Source: an uncultured Blautia sp.
Lineage (GTDB): Bacteria; Bacillota; Clostridia; Lachnospirales; Lachnospiraceae
Direction of reading: 5' to 3'
Assembly: GCF_934372025.1 (NCBI RefSeq)
Contig: NZ_CAKROJ010000004.1
Location: forward strand, 35,532 to 99,531
DNA: 64,000 nucleotides
Position numbers and translations under genes: made by a program. Positions 55,477-63,936 of this stretch are shown piece after piece (within the stretch, counting starts at the first letter, position 1; each line of letters begins with the position of its first letter). Below the pieces are notes generated by a model, which made no database searches, was not told where the DNA came from, and saw only the letters and a program-made list of their open reading frames with translations.

Positions 55477-56517
55477 TTATGGGAGCATTGGAATCTGATG
55501 CAGACCCTCTGCTTCATCAAAGCCAAACATCAGGTTCATATTCTGTACTGCCTGTCCTGCTGCACCTTTTACAAGATTGTCCATCGCACCCATCATAATG
55601 ACACGTTTTGTTCTCGGATCGATCTTGAAGTTAACATCCACATAGTTGCTACCTTCCACACATTTGGTCTGCGGACATACATCTTTGTCAAGCACACGTA
55701 CAAACGTCTCATTTTCATAATATTTATCATATACGGCCTTTACCTCTTCATAAGAAACTTCTTTCTTAAGAGATGCATAGGCAGTAATAAGAATTCCTCT
55801 GTTCATCGGAACCAGATGTGGAGTAAAATTGATCAGAACCTCCTGACCACATGCATATCCCAGCTGGTCTTCAATCTCCGGTGTATGACGGTGTGTTGCC
55901 ACACCATATGCTTTGATATTTTCATTTACTTCACAGTAAAGATTTGCCACCTTGGCTCCTCTTCCTGCTCCTGATGTACCGGATTTTGCATCAATGATAA
56001 TAGTATTCGGATCGATCAGCCCTTCTTTGAGAAGCGGATAAACAGATAACGTTGAACAGGTTGGATAACATCCCGGATTTGCGATCAGCCTTGCTTTCTT
56101 AACGTCCTCTCTGTTAATCTCACATAACCCGTAAACAGCTTCCTCAATAAACTGAGGTGCTTTGTGTTCTATCCCATACCATTTTTCATATTTCTTTACA
56201 TCTTTAATACGGAAATCCGCACTCAGATCAATCACTTTGGCTTTGGAAAGAATTTCTTCATTAACAAGAGATGCACAAAGCCCCTGTGGAGTTGCTGTAA
56301 AGATCACATCCACTTCATCTGCAAGGGCTTCCATATTATCATCCATACATTTTGCATCGATCAGTTTAAAAAAATTCTGATAAACATCTGCATATTTCTG
56401 ATCGATATAACTTCTTGAACCGTACCACGCTACTTCTACTTCTTTATGTCCAAGGAGCAGTCTTGCAAGTTCATTTCCTGCATAACCGGTTGCTCCAATG
56501 ATTCCTGCTTTGATCAT
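55477..56517 (-). CDS. argC: N-acetyl-gamma-glutamyl-phosphate reductase
   Basis: 346 residues. Rossmann motif GIIGATGYAGNELARLL (residues 5-21), catalytic Cys in NPGCYPT (about 148-154), and the HRHTPEIEDQ segment with the catalytic His (about 210). First gene of the arginine operon; the longest form of the family (type 1). Confidence 0.97.
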   Translation of the reverse strand: MIKAGIIGATGYAGNELARLLLGHKEVEVAWYGSRSYIDQKYADVYQNFFKLIDAKCMDDNMEALADEVDVIFTATPQGLCASLVNEEILSKAKVIDLSADFRIKDVKKYEKWYGIEHKAPQFIEEAVYGLCEINREDVKKARLIANPGCYPTCSTLSVYPLLKEGLIDPNTIIIDAKSGTSGAGRGAKVANLYCEVNENIKAYGVATHRHTPEIEDQLGYACGQEVLINFTPHLVPMNRGILITAYASLKKEVSYEEVKAVYDKYYENETFVRVLDKDVCPQTKCVEGSNYVDVNFKIDPRTKRVIMMGAMDNLVKGAAGQAVQNMNLMFGFDEAEGLHQIPMLP

Positions 56518-56558
56518 TTTTTCTCTCCTCCTGAATCACATATACATATTTTTTAATG

Positions 56559-56587
56559 ATTATACATCTTTTATGCATATTATGCAA
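56559..56587 (-). promoter_or_regulatory. argC promoter with candidate ArgR site
   Basis: On the minus strand -35 TTGCAT (56582-56587), 17-base spacer, -10 TATAAT (56559-56564). The AT-rich palindrome TTGCATAATATGCATAA covers the -35 and is of ARG-box size and composition. No arginine repressor gene is in the window, so the operator call is tentative. Confidence 0.6.
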
Positions 56588-56705
56588 TATACAATTTTGA
56601 TGTATTTCTCATCTCATCTCTGGATTTCATTGTACATTTATTAATTTCTTCTTATTATAGATTGTACTGTAAAAAATATTTTTTTAACTTTTTTTCAATT
56701 TCCTA

Positions 56706-56734
56706 TTGCATATTTATAAATTGTGTTGTATATT
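56706..56734 (+). promoter_or_regulatory. argG promoter
   Basis: -35 TTGCAT (56706-56711), 17-base spacer, -10 TATATT (56729-56734). The same -35 as the divergent argC promoter. Leader about 130 bases; no riboswitch or T-box recognised in it. Confidence 0.6.
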
Positions 56735-56873
56735 ACATCTATCGAAACGCACAATGGTATAAAGTTTCACAGTTTTAGTACTTAATCATGCTAAAGCAAA
56801 AGCTTTTATCTATAATAACAAAGATTTTTATATCTGCCAAGTGCAGAACGTTAATTTACAGGAGGATTCCATT

Positions 56874-58106
56874 ATGAAAGAAAAAGTTGTACTTGCATAC
56901 TCAGGTGGTCTGGACACCACAGCACTGATCCCGTGGCTGAAAGAAACCTTTGATTACGAAGTTATCTGCTGCTGCGTAAACTGCGGACAGGGTAACGAAC
57001 TGGATGGTCTTGATGAAAGAGCAAAACTTTCCGGAGCTTCCAAATTATATATCGAAGACATCGTTGACGATTTCAGTGACAACTACATTATGCCATGTGT
57101 ACAGGCAGGCGCTGTATATGAACACAAATATCTGCTCGGAACTTCTATGGCTCGTCCGGCAATCGCAAAAAAACTTGTCGAAATTGCCCGTAAAGAAAAT
57201 GCTGTTGCTATCTGCCACGGTGCTACAGGTAAAGGTAATGACCAGATCCGTTTTGAACTCGGCATCAAAGCCCTGGCTCCGGATATCAAGATCATTGCTC
57301 CATGGCGTATGACCGATGTATGGACCATGCAGTCCCGTGATGACGAGCTCGCATTCTGTAAAGCTCATGGAATCGATCTTCCATTTGATGCAAGCCACAG
57401 CTACAGCCGTGACCGTAACTTATGGCATATCAGCCATGAAGGACTGGAACTGGAAGACCCATCTCAGGCACCAAACTATGATGACATGCTTGTCTTAAGT
57501 GTGACTCCTGAAAAAGCTCCTGATAAGGAAACAGAAGTAACCATGACATTTGAAGAAGGTGTTCCGAAAACACTTAACGGAAAAGCAATGAAGGTATCCG
57601 AGATCATCACCGAACTGAACCGTCTTGGCGGTGAAAACGGAATCGGTATCATCGATATCGTAGAAAACCGTGTTGTAGGAATGAAATCCCGTGGTGTTTA
57701 TGAAACTCCTGGCGGAACAATCCTGATGGCAGCTCATGAGCAGCTGGAAGAACTGATCCTCGACCGTGACACCATGGAAACAAAGAAAAAACTTGGCAGC
57801 CAGTTTGCTCAGGTCGTATATGAAGGAAAATGGTTCACACCACTTCGTGAAGCAATTCAGGCATTTGTAGAGTCCACTCAGAAATATGTGACAGGTGAAG
57901 TTAAATTCAAACTTTACAAAGGCAATATCATCAAAGCAGGAACTACTTCCCCGTACAGCCTGTATAATGAATCTCTTGCTTCCTTTACAACAGGTGATAT
58001 GTATGATCACCACGATGCAGACGGATTCATTACTCTGTTTGGTCTTCCGCTCAAGGTTCGTGCAATGAAATTACTGGAAGTTGAAAAAAACAAAAATAAC
58101 AAATAA
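56874..58106 (+). CDS. argG: Argininosuccinate synthase
   Basis: 410 residues from the ATG at 56874-56876, preceded by AGGAGGA; an upstream in-frame start adds residues absent from the family. ATP-pyrophosphatase motif AYSGGLDTTALIPWL (residues 8-22), CHGATGKGNDQIRFE (about 118-132) and GSRD-like region RDRNLWHIS. Joins citrulline and aspartate. argH does not follow it, unlike the common argGH order. Confidence 0.97.
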   Translation: MKEKVVLAYSGGLDTTALIPWLKETFDYEVICCCVNCGQGNELDGLDERAKLSGASKLYIEDIVDDFSDNYIMPCVQAGAVYEHKYLLGTSMARPAIAKKLVEIARKENAVAICHGATGKGNDQIRFELGIKALAPDIKIIAPWRMTDVWTMQSRDDELAFCKAHGIDLPFDASHSYSRDRNLWHISHEGLELEDPSQAPNYDDMLVLSVTPEKAPDKETEVTMTFEEGVPKTLNGKAMKVSEIITELNRLGGENGIGIIDIVENRVVGMKSRGVYETPGGTILMAAHEQLEELILDRDTMETKKKLGSQFAQVVYEGKWFTPLREAIQAFVESTQKYVTGEVKFKLYKGNIIKAGTTSPYSLYNESLASFTTGDMYDHHDADGFITLFGLPLKVRAMKLLEVEKNKNNK

Positions 58107-58119
58107 TTGTTTTCTCTCT

Positions 58120-58161
58120 TTTCCCGGCAGTCTTTTTCCCCCTGACTGCCGGGTTTTTCAT
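58120..58161 (+). terminator. Intrinsic terminator after argG
   Basis: Ten-base stem CCCGGCAGTC/GACTGCCGGG followed by TTTTT. Confidence 0.92.
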
Positions 58162-58244
58162 ATAATTTTTCATATAATTTATATAATTTTCAGATTTATA
58201 ATTGACAGAAAACTTTTCTTATTTTATAATTATTTTATGAACAA

Positions 58245-58276
58245 GTTACGGTTCACAGCAACTTGTTAACAGTAAT
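58245..58276. repeat. Short inverted-repeat element, degenerate copy
   Basis: The sequence GTTAC-GGTTCACAGCAACTTG matches the left end of the element at 21619 with about ten bases missing, and ends in AACAGTAAT, close to the right end. Confidence 0.45.
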
Positions 58277-58292
58277 CTAAACAGTACTATCA

Positions 58293-58400
58293 AACTTATA
58301 TAGGTCCATAATTGGTTGGACGTCTCTACCAACTACCGTAATAGTTGCCTATAAGTTCTTTTACGGAACTTGTCGGGCAAAAATATTCGGTGGTTTTTTT
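58293..58400 (+). promoter_or_regulatory. Purine riboswitch (guanine-like) with terminator
   Basis: Aptamer 58293-58357: P1 AACTTATA/TATAAGTT, P2 GTCCA/TGGAC, the conserved junction GTCTCTACC (58323-58331), and P3 CAACTA/TAGTTG with the loop CCGTAA. The base that pairs with ligand (position 74 in xpt numbering, 58349) is C, the guanine type rather than U for adenine. The residue before it (position 73, 58348) is C where A is usual. The T run at 58394-58400 is preceded by CGGTGGTT (58388-58395), which can pair with AACTACCG (58331-58338) inside the aptamer. The terminator and aptamer would therefore exclude each other, suggesting that ligand turns the genes on. A helper hairpin AAGTTC/GAACTT (58353-58371) also competes with P1. 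Confidence 0.85.
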
Positions 58401-58441
58401 GTCTGTTCAAATGTTCCGTCAGTCAAAAGGAGGTAGCTTTT

Positions 58442-59728
58442 ATGACCAAAAATCCAACCACATTTGCCCTCAGGGGCGCTGTATGTTTCAGCACAGACTC
58501 CCAACATCTGACCTGTCTTGAAGACGCTTATATCGTCTGCAGGAACGGACGGACAGTCGGAGTCTTTCCTGAACTTCCGGCACAGTTTCACGGCATTCCA
58601 TGTCAGGATTTCAGCAATTATCTGATCATCCCCGGAATGAATGATCTGCATCTTCATGCTCCGCAGTATGCCTTTCACGGCATGTATATGGATCTTGAAC
58701 TGCTGGACTGGCTGAATACTGTCACATTTCCAGAGGAATCCCGTTATTCCGACCTGGATTATGCAGCTAAAGCTTATTCAATTTTTGCCGAAGATCTCAA
58801 AAAAAGTGCGACTACCCGTGCTTCCATTTTCGGCACCTTACATGTAGCCGCAACAGAACTTCTGATGGACCTGATGGAAGAAACCGGTCTCAAAACATTC
58901 ATCGGCAAGGTGAATATGGACCGCAACGGCTCCGCATCTCTCCAGGAAGAAAGTGCTGTTGTTTCAGCAACGGATACCGTCCGCTGGCTCAATGACATCG
59001 CAGGAAAATACGAGAATGTCAAACCCATTCTCACCCCACGCTTCACCCCTTCCTGTACAGATGAACTCATGACCAGACTGGCAGAAATCCAGAGAACTTA
59101 CCGTCTTCCGGTACAGTCTCACCTTTCCGAAAACCTGAGCGAGATCGCCTGGGTAAAAGAATTATGTCCAGGTACTTCTTTCTATGGAGAAGCCTACGAT
59201 CAGTTCGGTCTGTTTGGCGGTAAGCAGTGTCCTACGATCATGGCACACTGCGTCTACAGTTCCGACGCTGAGCTTTCTCTTATGAAAGAACGAGGCGTAT
59301 TTATCGCTCACTGTCCACAGTCCAATACCAATCTCTCTTCCGGTATCGCTCCGACAAGACGATATCTCGAAAAAGGACTTCATATCGGACTCGGCACAGA
59401 TATTGCCGGTGGACATTCTCTTTCCATGCTCCGGGCAATTGCAGATACTATTCAGGTATCCAAACTTCGCTGGCGGCTTGTAGACAATTCTCTGCAGCCA
59501 CTCTCCCTTGAGGAAGCCTTCTATATGGCAACCATGGGCGGAGGAGCTTTTTTCGGAAAAGTTGGTACTTTCGCGGAAGACTATGAGTTTGATGCATTGA
59601 TTCTGGATGACAGTCGACTCCGGCATCCTCAGCCACTGACGGCAAGAGAACGACTGGAAAGACTGATCTATCTATCAGATGACAACTGCATCACCGGAAA
59701 ATATGTTTCCGGAAATAAAATTTTTTAG
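58442..59728 (+). CDS. guaD: Guanine deaminase
   Basis: 428 residues from the ATG at 58442-58444 (AGGAGGT 7 bases upstream). Amidohydrolase fold: metal-binding MNDLHLHAPQ (about 63-72), PRFTPSCTDEL (about 198-208) typical for guanine deaminase, QSHLSENLSEI with substrate-contacting His/Glu, MAHCVYSS, and GLGTDIAGGHSLSML with the catalytic Asp. Turns guanine into xanthine plus ammonia, allowing purine salvage or use as nitrogen source. Controlled by the riboswitch upstream and followed by a purine permease 36 bases on. Confidence 0.95.
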   Translation: MTKNPTTFALRGAVCFSTDSQHLTCLEDAYIVCRNGRTVGVFPELPAQFHGIPCQDFSNYLIIPGMNDLHLHAPQYAFHGMYMDLELLDWLNTVTFPEESRYSDLDYAAKAYSIFAEDLKKSATTRASIFGTLHVAATELLMDLMEETGLKTFIGKVNMDRNGSASLQEESAVVSATDTVRWLNDIAGKYENVKPILTPRFTPSCTDELMTRLAEIQRTYRLPVQSHLSENLSEIAWVKELCPGTSFYGEAYDQFGLFGGKQCPTIMAHCVYSSDAELSLMKERGVFIAHCPQSNTNLSSGIAPTRRYLEKGLHIGLGTDIAGGHSLSMLRAIADTIQVSKLRWRLVDNSLQPLSLEEAFYMATMGGGAFFGKVGTFAEDYEFDALILDDSRLRHPQPLTARERLERLIYLSDDNCITGKYVSGNKIF

Positions 59729-59764
59729 TGCACAGACCGTGCACCATATGAAGGGGGTACTACT

Positions 59765-61141
59765 ATGAATCTAGAGAAACTTTTTCACCTGAAAGAAAAC
59801 CACACGGACGTCAAAACTGAAGTTATGGCCGGAATCACAACCTTTATGACAATGGCCTACATCCTGGCTGTTAATCCGAACATCCTGGCGGCTTCTGGAA
59901 TGGACCGCGGTGCTGTCTTTACCGCCACCGCACTTTCCTCATTTATTGCAACCTGCCTGATGGCTCTTCTTTCAAATTATCCTTTCGTTCTTGCTCCTGG
60001 AATGGGCCTGAACGCATACTTTACCTACACAGTAGTTTTTGGTATGGGATACACCTGGCAGCAGGCACTCGCTGCTGTATTTGCAGAAGGTATCATTTTC
60101 ATCCTTCTTTCCCTCACCAATGTACGTGAAGCGATCTTCAACTCCATTCCGATGAACCTGAAACATGCAGTATCCGTAGGAATCGGCCTTTTCATCGCAT
60201 TTATCGGCCTTCAGAATGCAAAGATCGTTGTGGGAAATGACTCCACCCTGGTAAGTATTTTTTCCTTTAAAGCTTCTGTAGCAGACGGAACTTTTTCCTC
60301 TCAGGGAATCACTGTACTACTTGCGCTGATCGGCATCCTGATCACAGCAGTGCTTCTTGCCAAAAACGTTAAAGGAGGCATCCTCTGGGGCATCCTGATC
60401 ACCTGGGTACTCGGTATTATCTGCCAGCTGACTCATCTGTATGTACCAGATGCAGAGCTTGGATTCTACAGCCTGCTTCCGGATTTTTCAAATGGAATTT
60501 CCGTGCCAAGTATGGCTCCGACCCTTATGAAAATGGACTTCTCCATCGTGTTCTCACTGGATTTTGTAGTCATCATGTTTGCATTCCTGTTTGTAGATAT
60601 GTTTGATACCCTGGGAACTCTGATCGGTGTTGCTTCCAAAGCAGACATGCTTGACAAAGAAGGTAAGCTTCCTAAAATCAAAGGTGCTCTTCTCTCCGAT
60701 GCGATCGGAACAACCGTAGGTGCTATGTGTGGTACTTCCACCGTTACAACCTTTGTAGAAAGTGCCTCTGGTGTAGCGGAAGGCGGACGTACCGGACTTA
60801 CCTCCATGGTAGCTGCTATTCTGTTTGCACTTTCTCTTCTGCTTTCACCGATTTTCCTGGCAATTCCTTCATTTGCAACAGCACCGGCACTGATCATCGT
60901 TGGTTTCCTGATGCTGACATCTGTTACAAAAATTGACTTTGATGATATGACAGAAGCAATTCCTTGTTTCATCGCAATCATTGCTATGCCATTTATGTAC
61001 AGTATTTCCGAAGGTATCTCCATGGGAGTTATCTCTTATGTAGTGATCAACCTGATCACAGGAAAAGCAAAAGAAAAGAAGATCAGCCTTCTGATGTATA
61101 TTCTCGCCATTTTATTTGTTCTGAAATATATCTTCTTATAA
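59765..61141 (+). CDS. NCS2-family purine permease (guanine/hypoxanthine type)
   Basis: 458 residues, about 13 membrane helices. Azg-like family marks: TEVMAGITTFMTMAYILAVNP (18-38), GMGLNAYFTYTVV, FIGLQNAKIVV, FLFVDMFDTLGTLIGVA and SATTVTTFVESA-like motif GTSTVTTFVESASGVAEGGRTG. PbuG/PbuO-like proteins import guanine and hypoxanthine with protons. GGGGG ribosome site before ATG. Cotranscribed with guaD and so under the same riboswitch. Confidence 0.94.
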   Translation: MNLEKLFHLKENHTDVKTEVMAGITTFMTMAYILAVNPNILAASGMDRGAVFTATALSSFIATCLMALLSNYPFVLAPGMGLNAYFTYTVVFGMGYTWQQALAAVFAEGIIFILLSLTNVREAIFNSIPMNLKHAVSVGIGLFIAFIGLQNAKIVVGNDSTLVSIFSFKASVADGTFSSQGITVLLALIGILITAVLLAKNVKGGILWGILITWVLGIICQLTHLYVPDAELGFYSLLPDFSNGISVPSMAPTLMKMDFSIVFSLDFVVIMFAFLFVDMFDTLGTLIGVASKADMLDKEGKLPKIKGALLSDAIGTTVGAMCGTSTVTTFVESASGVAEGGRTGLTSMVAAILFALSLLLSPIFLAIPSFATAPALIIVGFLMLTSVTKIDFDDMTEAIPCFIAIIAMPFMYSISEGISMGVISYVVINLITGKAKEKKISLLMYILAILFVLKYIFL

Positions 61142-61152
61142 GCTTAAAATTC

Positions 61153-61187
61153 TCAAGGGCTCTGCACAAAAGCAGAGCTCTTTTTGT
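61153..61187 (+). terminator. Intrinsic terminator after the purine permease
   Basis: Stem GGGCTCTGC/GCAGAGCTC with loop ACAAAA and TTTTT. Confidence 0.88.
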
Positions 61188-61221
61188 GTAATAAGAAATT
61201 ACTCCGTAATATTCCTATTAC
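61188..61221. repeat. 34-base palindrome, left copy
   Basis: Arms GTAATAAGAA/TTCCTATTAC with inner TTAC/GTAA around TCC. The copy at 62251-62284 is this sequence in inverted orientation with three to four mismatches. The two bracket the EamA gene. Confidence 0.65.
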
Positions 61222-61232
61222 GTAAATTTTTC

Positions 61233-61261
61233 TTTAACGTTCTATTGTTATGCAGTATAAT
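61233..61261 (+). promoter_or_regulatory. Probable promoter of the EamA gene
   Basis: -35 TTTAAC (61233-61238), 17-base spacer, -10 TATAAT (61256-61261). Leader about 40 bases. Confidence 0.55.
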
Positions 61262-61306
61262 GTATAAATATTGACATTTAAACAACTATGAGGAGAACAC
61301 ATTATT

Positions 61307-62224
61307 ATGAACAAAGAAAAAATCCCGATCAGAAACTCTCTGCTGCTTTTGCTGACAGCCACTATCTGGGGCGTTGCTTTTGTTGCGCAGAGCGTAAGTA
61401 TGGACTATATAGGTGCTTTTACTTTTAATGCAGTCCGATGTCTGATCGGTTCCCTGACACTTTTGCCTGTTATCTGGCTTCTGGACAAAAAACAACCTGT
61501 TGAGGAAAAGAAAAAAATTTCCAGCCCATCTGACCGCCGGACTCTGATCATCGGAGGTATCTGCTGTGGTGTCCTGCTCTGTCTGGCAAGTAATTTTCAA
61601 CAGCTCGGCATCAAATATACAACTGTTGGAAAAGCTGGTTTTATTACAGCCTGTTACATTATCATTGTCCCGATAATTGGAATCTTCCTTAAGAAAAAAT
61701 GCAGTCCTTTCATCTGGATTGCCGTCATTCTTTCACTCTCCGGACTCTACCTCCTGTGTCTGACTCCGGGAGAAGGTTTTGCTGTAGGAAAAGGAGAATT
61801 GCTGGTGCTGGTCTGCGCATTCCTTTTTTCCCTGCATATTCTGGTGATCGATCATTTTTCACCGCTTACAGACGGTGTCAAAATGTCCTGTATTCAGTTT
61901 CTGGTCGCTGGTATCCTGTCCGGCATCCCGGCACTGCTTTTTGAAAATCCAACTCTCACCGGACTGTTCGCTGCAAAAATACCGATTCTCTATGCAGGCA
62001 TTATGTCCTGTGGTGTAGCCTATACACTTCAGATCGTTGGGCAGAAAAACATGAACCCTACAATAGCTTCCCTGATTCTGAGTCTGGAATCCTGTATTTC
62101 AGTTATTGCAGGATGGCTCATCCTTGGTCAGAGTTTAAGTGGTCGTGAAATTCTTGGATGTGTCCTGATGTTTGTCGCGATCATCCTTGCACAGCTGCCT
62201 CAGAAAGCTTCATCTGCAGTCTGA
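61307..62224 (+). CDS. EamA/DMT-family transporter
   Basis: 305 residues with ten hydrophobic helices in two EamA repeats (about 10-140 and 155-300). The first carries LTATIWGVAFVAQSVSMDYIGAFTFNAVR, the second LILSLESCISVIAGWLILGQSLSGREILGCVLMFVAIILAQ; both are family signatures. The substrate of such exporters or permeases (amino acids, metabolites, drugs) cannot be told from sequence. AGGAGA lies 10 bases upstream. Monocistronic and bracketed by inverted palindromes. Confidence 0.9.
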   Translation: MNKEKIPIRNSLLLLLTATIWGVAFVAQSVSMDYIGAFTFNAVRCLIGSLTLLPVIWLLDKKQPVEEKKKISSPSDRRTLIIGGICCGVLLCLASNFQQLGIKYTTVGKAGFITACYIIIVPIIGIFLKKKCSPFIWIAVILSLSGLYLLCLTPGEGFAVGKGELLVLVCAFLFSLHILVIDHFSPLTDGVKMSCIQFLVAGILSGIPALLFENPTLTGLFAAKIPILYAGIMSCGVAYTLQIVGQKNMNPTIASLILSLESCISVIAGWLILGQSLSGREILGCVLMFVAIILAQLPQKASSAV

Positions 62225-62250
62225 AACATATTCTTTTAATAATTTTTTGT

Positions 62251-62284
62251 GTAATAGGAACATTACGGAGTAATTTCCTATTAC
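62251..62284. repeat. 34-base palindrome, right copy
   Basis: Arms GTAATAGGAA/TTCCTATTAC (perfect, 10 bases) and inner ATTAC/GTAAT around GGA. Inverted relative to the left copy at 61188-61221. Confidence 0.65.
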
Positions 62285-62286
62285 AT

Positions 62287-62349
62287 AAAAAGAGGTTATC
62301 CTGATCAGAATGGATCTATTCCGCCCTTCCTCAAGATAACCTCTTTTAT
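62287..62349. terminator. Large-loop terminator between convergent genes
   Basis: Thirteen-base perfect stem AAAAGAGGTTATC/GATAACCTCTTTT around a 34-base loop. A and T runs are built into the stem ends, so it can act for the EamA gene (+) and for the DtxR-like gene (-). Confidence 0.7.
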
Positions 62350-62394
62350 TATTTTCTTCTCTGACAGACATTTTCTGTCTTTTCTGAAATCTGT

Positions 62395-62769
62395 TCAGAT
62401 TTCATTTTTGGCTTTCAGATGTGCTTTGATCTTTTCAAAGCTTTCATTACTGATGTCATGTTCCATCTTGCAGGCATCTGCTCTGGCCACTTCATTACTC
62501 ACTCCAAGCCCTTCCAGCATCTTTGTAAGAACCATATGACGCTCATAGATTCTGTTTGCGATCTCTGCTCCTTTTTCCAAGAGTGTCACGGTTCCATAAC
62601 GGTCCATGGCAATATAAGCATCCTCTCTGAGAAGCTTCATCGCATGGCTGACACTTGGCTTCGATACCCCAAGCATTGTAGCTATATCAACAGAGCGAAC
62701 GCCTCCGCCCTTTTTTGATAAAATAAGGATTGCCTCCAGGTAATCCTCCGCCGATTCTCTGATTTGCAT
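62395..62769 (-). CDS. DtxR/MntR-family metal-dependent repressor, second paralogue
   Basis: 124 residues, colinear with the regulator at 51691. Winged helix (SAEDYLEAILIL ... VRSVDIATMLGVSKPSVSHAMKLLRED) and metal-binding domain (IYERHMVLTKMLEGLGV, DACKMEHDISNESFEKI). The recognition helix differs (SKPSVSHAM against KKSSVSVAM), so it probably binds another operator; manganese is a candidate metal. No metal transport gene lies next to it. GGGAGG ribosome site before ATG. Confidence 0.9.
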   Translation of the reverse strand: MQIRESAEDYLEAILILSKKGGGVRSVDIATMLGVSKPSVSHAMKLLREDAYIAMDRYGTVTLLEKGAEIANRIYERHMVLTKMLEGLGVSNEVARADACKMEHDISNESFEKIKAHLKAKNEI

Positions 62770-62878
62770 AAAAATACCTCCCGCATATTACTATCCTATC
62801 ATAAAAATCGACATATTTCAACTCTCATGGCAATTATGACACCCCGTTCACAATATTTCCTGACCACAGTATTTTCCT

Positions 62879-63613
62879 CTATTTGTCATCACCCGTCAGA
62901 CGAAGAATATCTCGAATTTCATCCACTTTCATGTCAAGAATGATTGCCAGCTCATCTATTGTGAATGCATTTTTTTCATCTTCTCCATCATTCAGATCTC
63001 GTACATCCTTCTCAAGTTTCTCTACGCGGGCAACAAGACTGTCATCTTCAAATTTTCTCTGAGTCTGTTCTTCGATGACAAGCTGCAGTCCTCTCTTCAG
63101 TTCTCCCAGAAGCCATGCTTCGTCCCGAAGCTCCTCACCGGCATTTCCCAGGGTCTGAATAAGGCACAGATTGGCTTCCTGAATCAGATCTGCCAGCTGC
63201 ATCTCTTCAATATTCATTTCTACTGCCATCTCTGCTGCATTCTTCATATAATAGGAAACAAGTTCCTGAAAAGCATTCGATTCACCTGCTGCAAGAGCCT
63301 CAAACATACTTTTCATATCAAGCCCGGTTAATTCTGGCAATTCTTCTAAATATTGCTTATAATAAGCTTTCTCCTCTTCCGTAAGCGGAATTTTCTTCTT
63401 TTCAGGTTCTTTTGCATTGTCCCCTGCGTTTTCCATTCCTTCAATAACAATCCCCTGAGAGGTCAGATATTTCAGAACCCCCAGGAGCTGACTCTTATCC
63501 AGATCACATCCGTCAAATACAGCTCTGATTTCTGCTGCCATTAATGTATTATCATTCTGTTTCGCAATTTCCTGCACTTCTTTTAATTTATTCTGAAATT
63601 CCTGTACGTTCAT
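62879..63613 (-). CDS. Degenerate sigma-70-like protein of unknown function
   Basis: 244 residues from the second of two adjacent ATGs (AAGGAG 7 bases upstream). The N-terminal 65 residues resemble sigma region 1.1 (QEFQNKLKEVQEIA...LLGVLKYLTSQGIVIEG). A Lys/Pro/Glu linker follows. Residues about 110-160 resemble region 2.1-2.2, ending ADLIQEANLCLIQTLGNAG where true sigma factors read DLIQEGNIGLM. The strongly conserved region 2.3-2.4 for promoter melting and -10 contact is missing. A C-terminal helix-turn-helix-like end (FTIDELAIILDMKVDEIRDILRL) resembles region 3 or 4. It may bind RNA polymerase without melting DNA. The similarity is by eye only. Confidence 0.6.
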   Translation of the reverse strand: MNVQEFQNKLKEVQEIAKQNDNTLMAAEIRAVFDGCDLDKSQLLGVLKYLTSQGIVIEGMENAGDNAKEPEKKKIPLTEEEKAYYKQYLEELPELTGLDMKSMFEALAAGESNAFQELVSYYMKNAAEMAVEMNIEEMQLADLIQEANLCLIQTLGNAGEELRDEAWLLGELKRGLQLVIEEQTQRKFEDDSLVARVEKLEKDVRDLNDGEDEKNAFTIDELAIILDMKVDEIRDILRLTGDDK

Positions 63614-63855
63614 CATACTTCTCCTTAACATTCATTATTTCATTATTTTCATGCTGAAAGCTGTTTTTTATTGTAACATTCTTTACTCTTTTTTCCAACA
63701 GGATGAACTTTTATTTCTACATGATTTCTCATAAATTTTGATCGTTTTCCCACTTTTCAGGACAATTTTTTAAATTTTTTTCGTCCTGAAACCCTTGAAA
63801 ATTCAGGGTTTTTTGAACTTTTCGAAAAAAAACAAAAAAAAGTTTAAAAAACCTG
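63614..63855. other. AT-rich gap with two hairpins before the tRNA promoter
   Basis: Holds TCAGGAC/GTCCTGA (63757-63789) and, directly after it, AAACCCT/AGGGTTT followed by six T (63789-63814), which is terminator-shaped on the + strand. No + strand gene lies upstream to explain it. No coding region seen. Confidence 0.5.
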
Positions 63856-63884
63856 TTGACATTTGTATTTTGCTATAATATAAT
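63856..63884 (+). promoter_or_regulatory. tRNA promoter
   Basis: Consensus -35 TTGACA (63856-63861), 17-base spacer, -10 TATAAT (63879-63884), 52 bases before the tRNA. Confidence 0.85.
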
Positions 63885-63936
63885 ATGTCTTGCGTTGAGC
63901 GACATAGCAAAAACGCAAACAACTAAATACCGTTAA

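Noticed and set aside
58293..58357. Adenine-type riboswitch
   Set aside because: The ligand-pairing position is C, not U.
58361..58678. 105-residue minus-strand reading frame over the riboswitch and guaD start
   Set aside because: Antisense shadow of guaD and its leader; no ribosome site or family resemblance.
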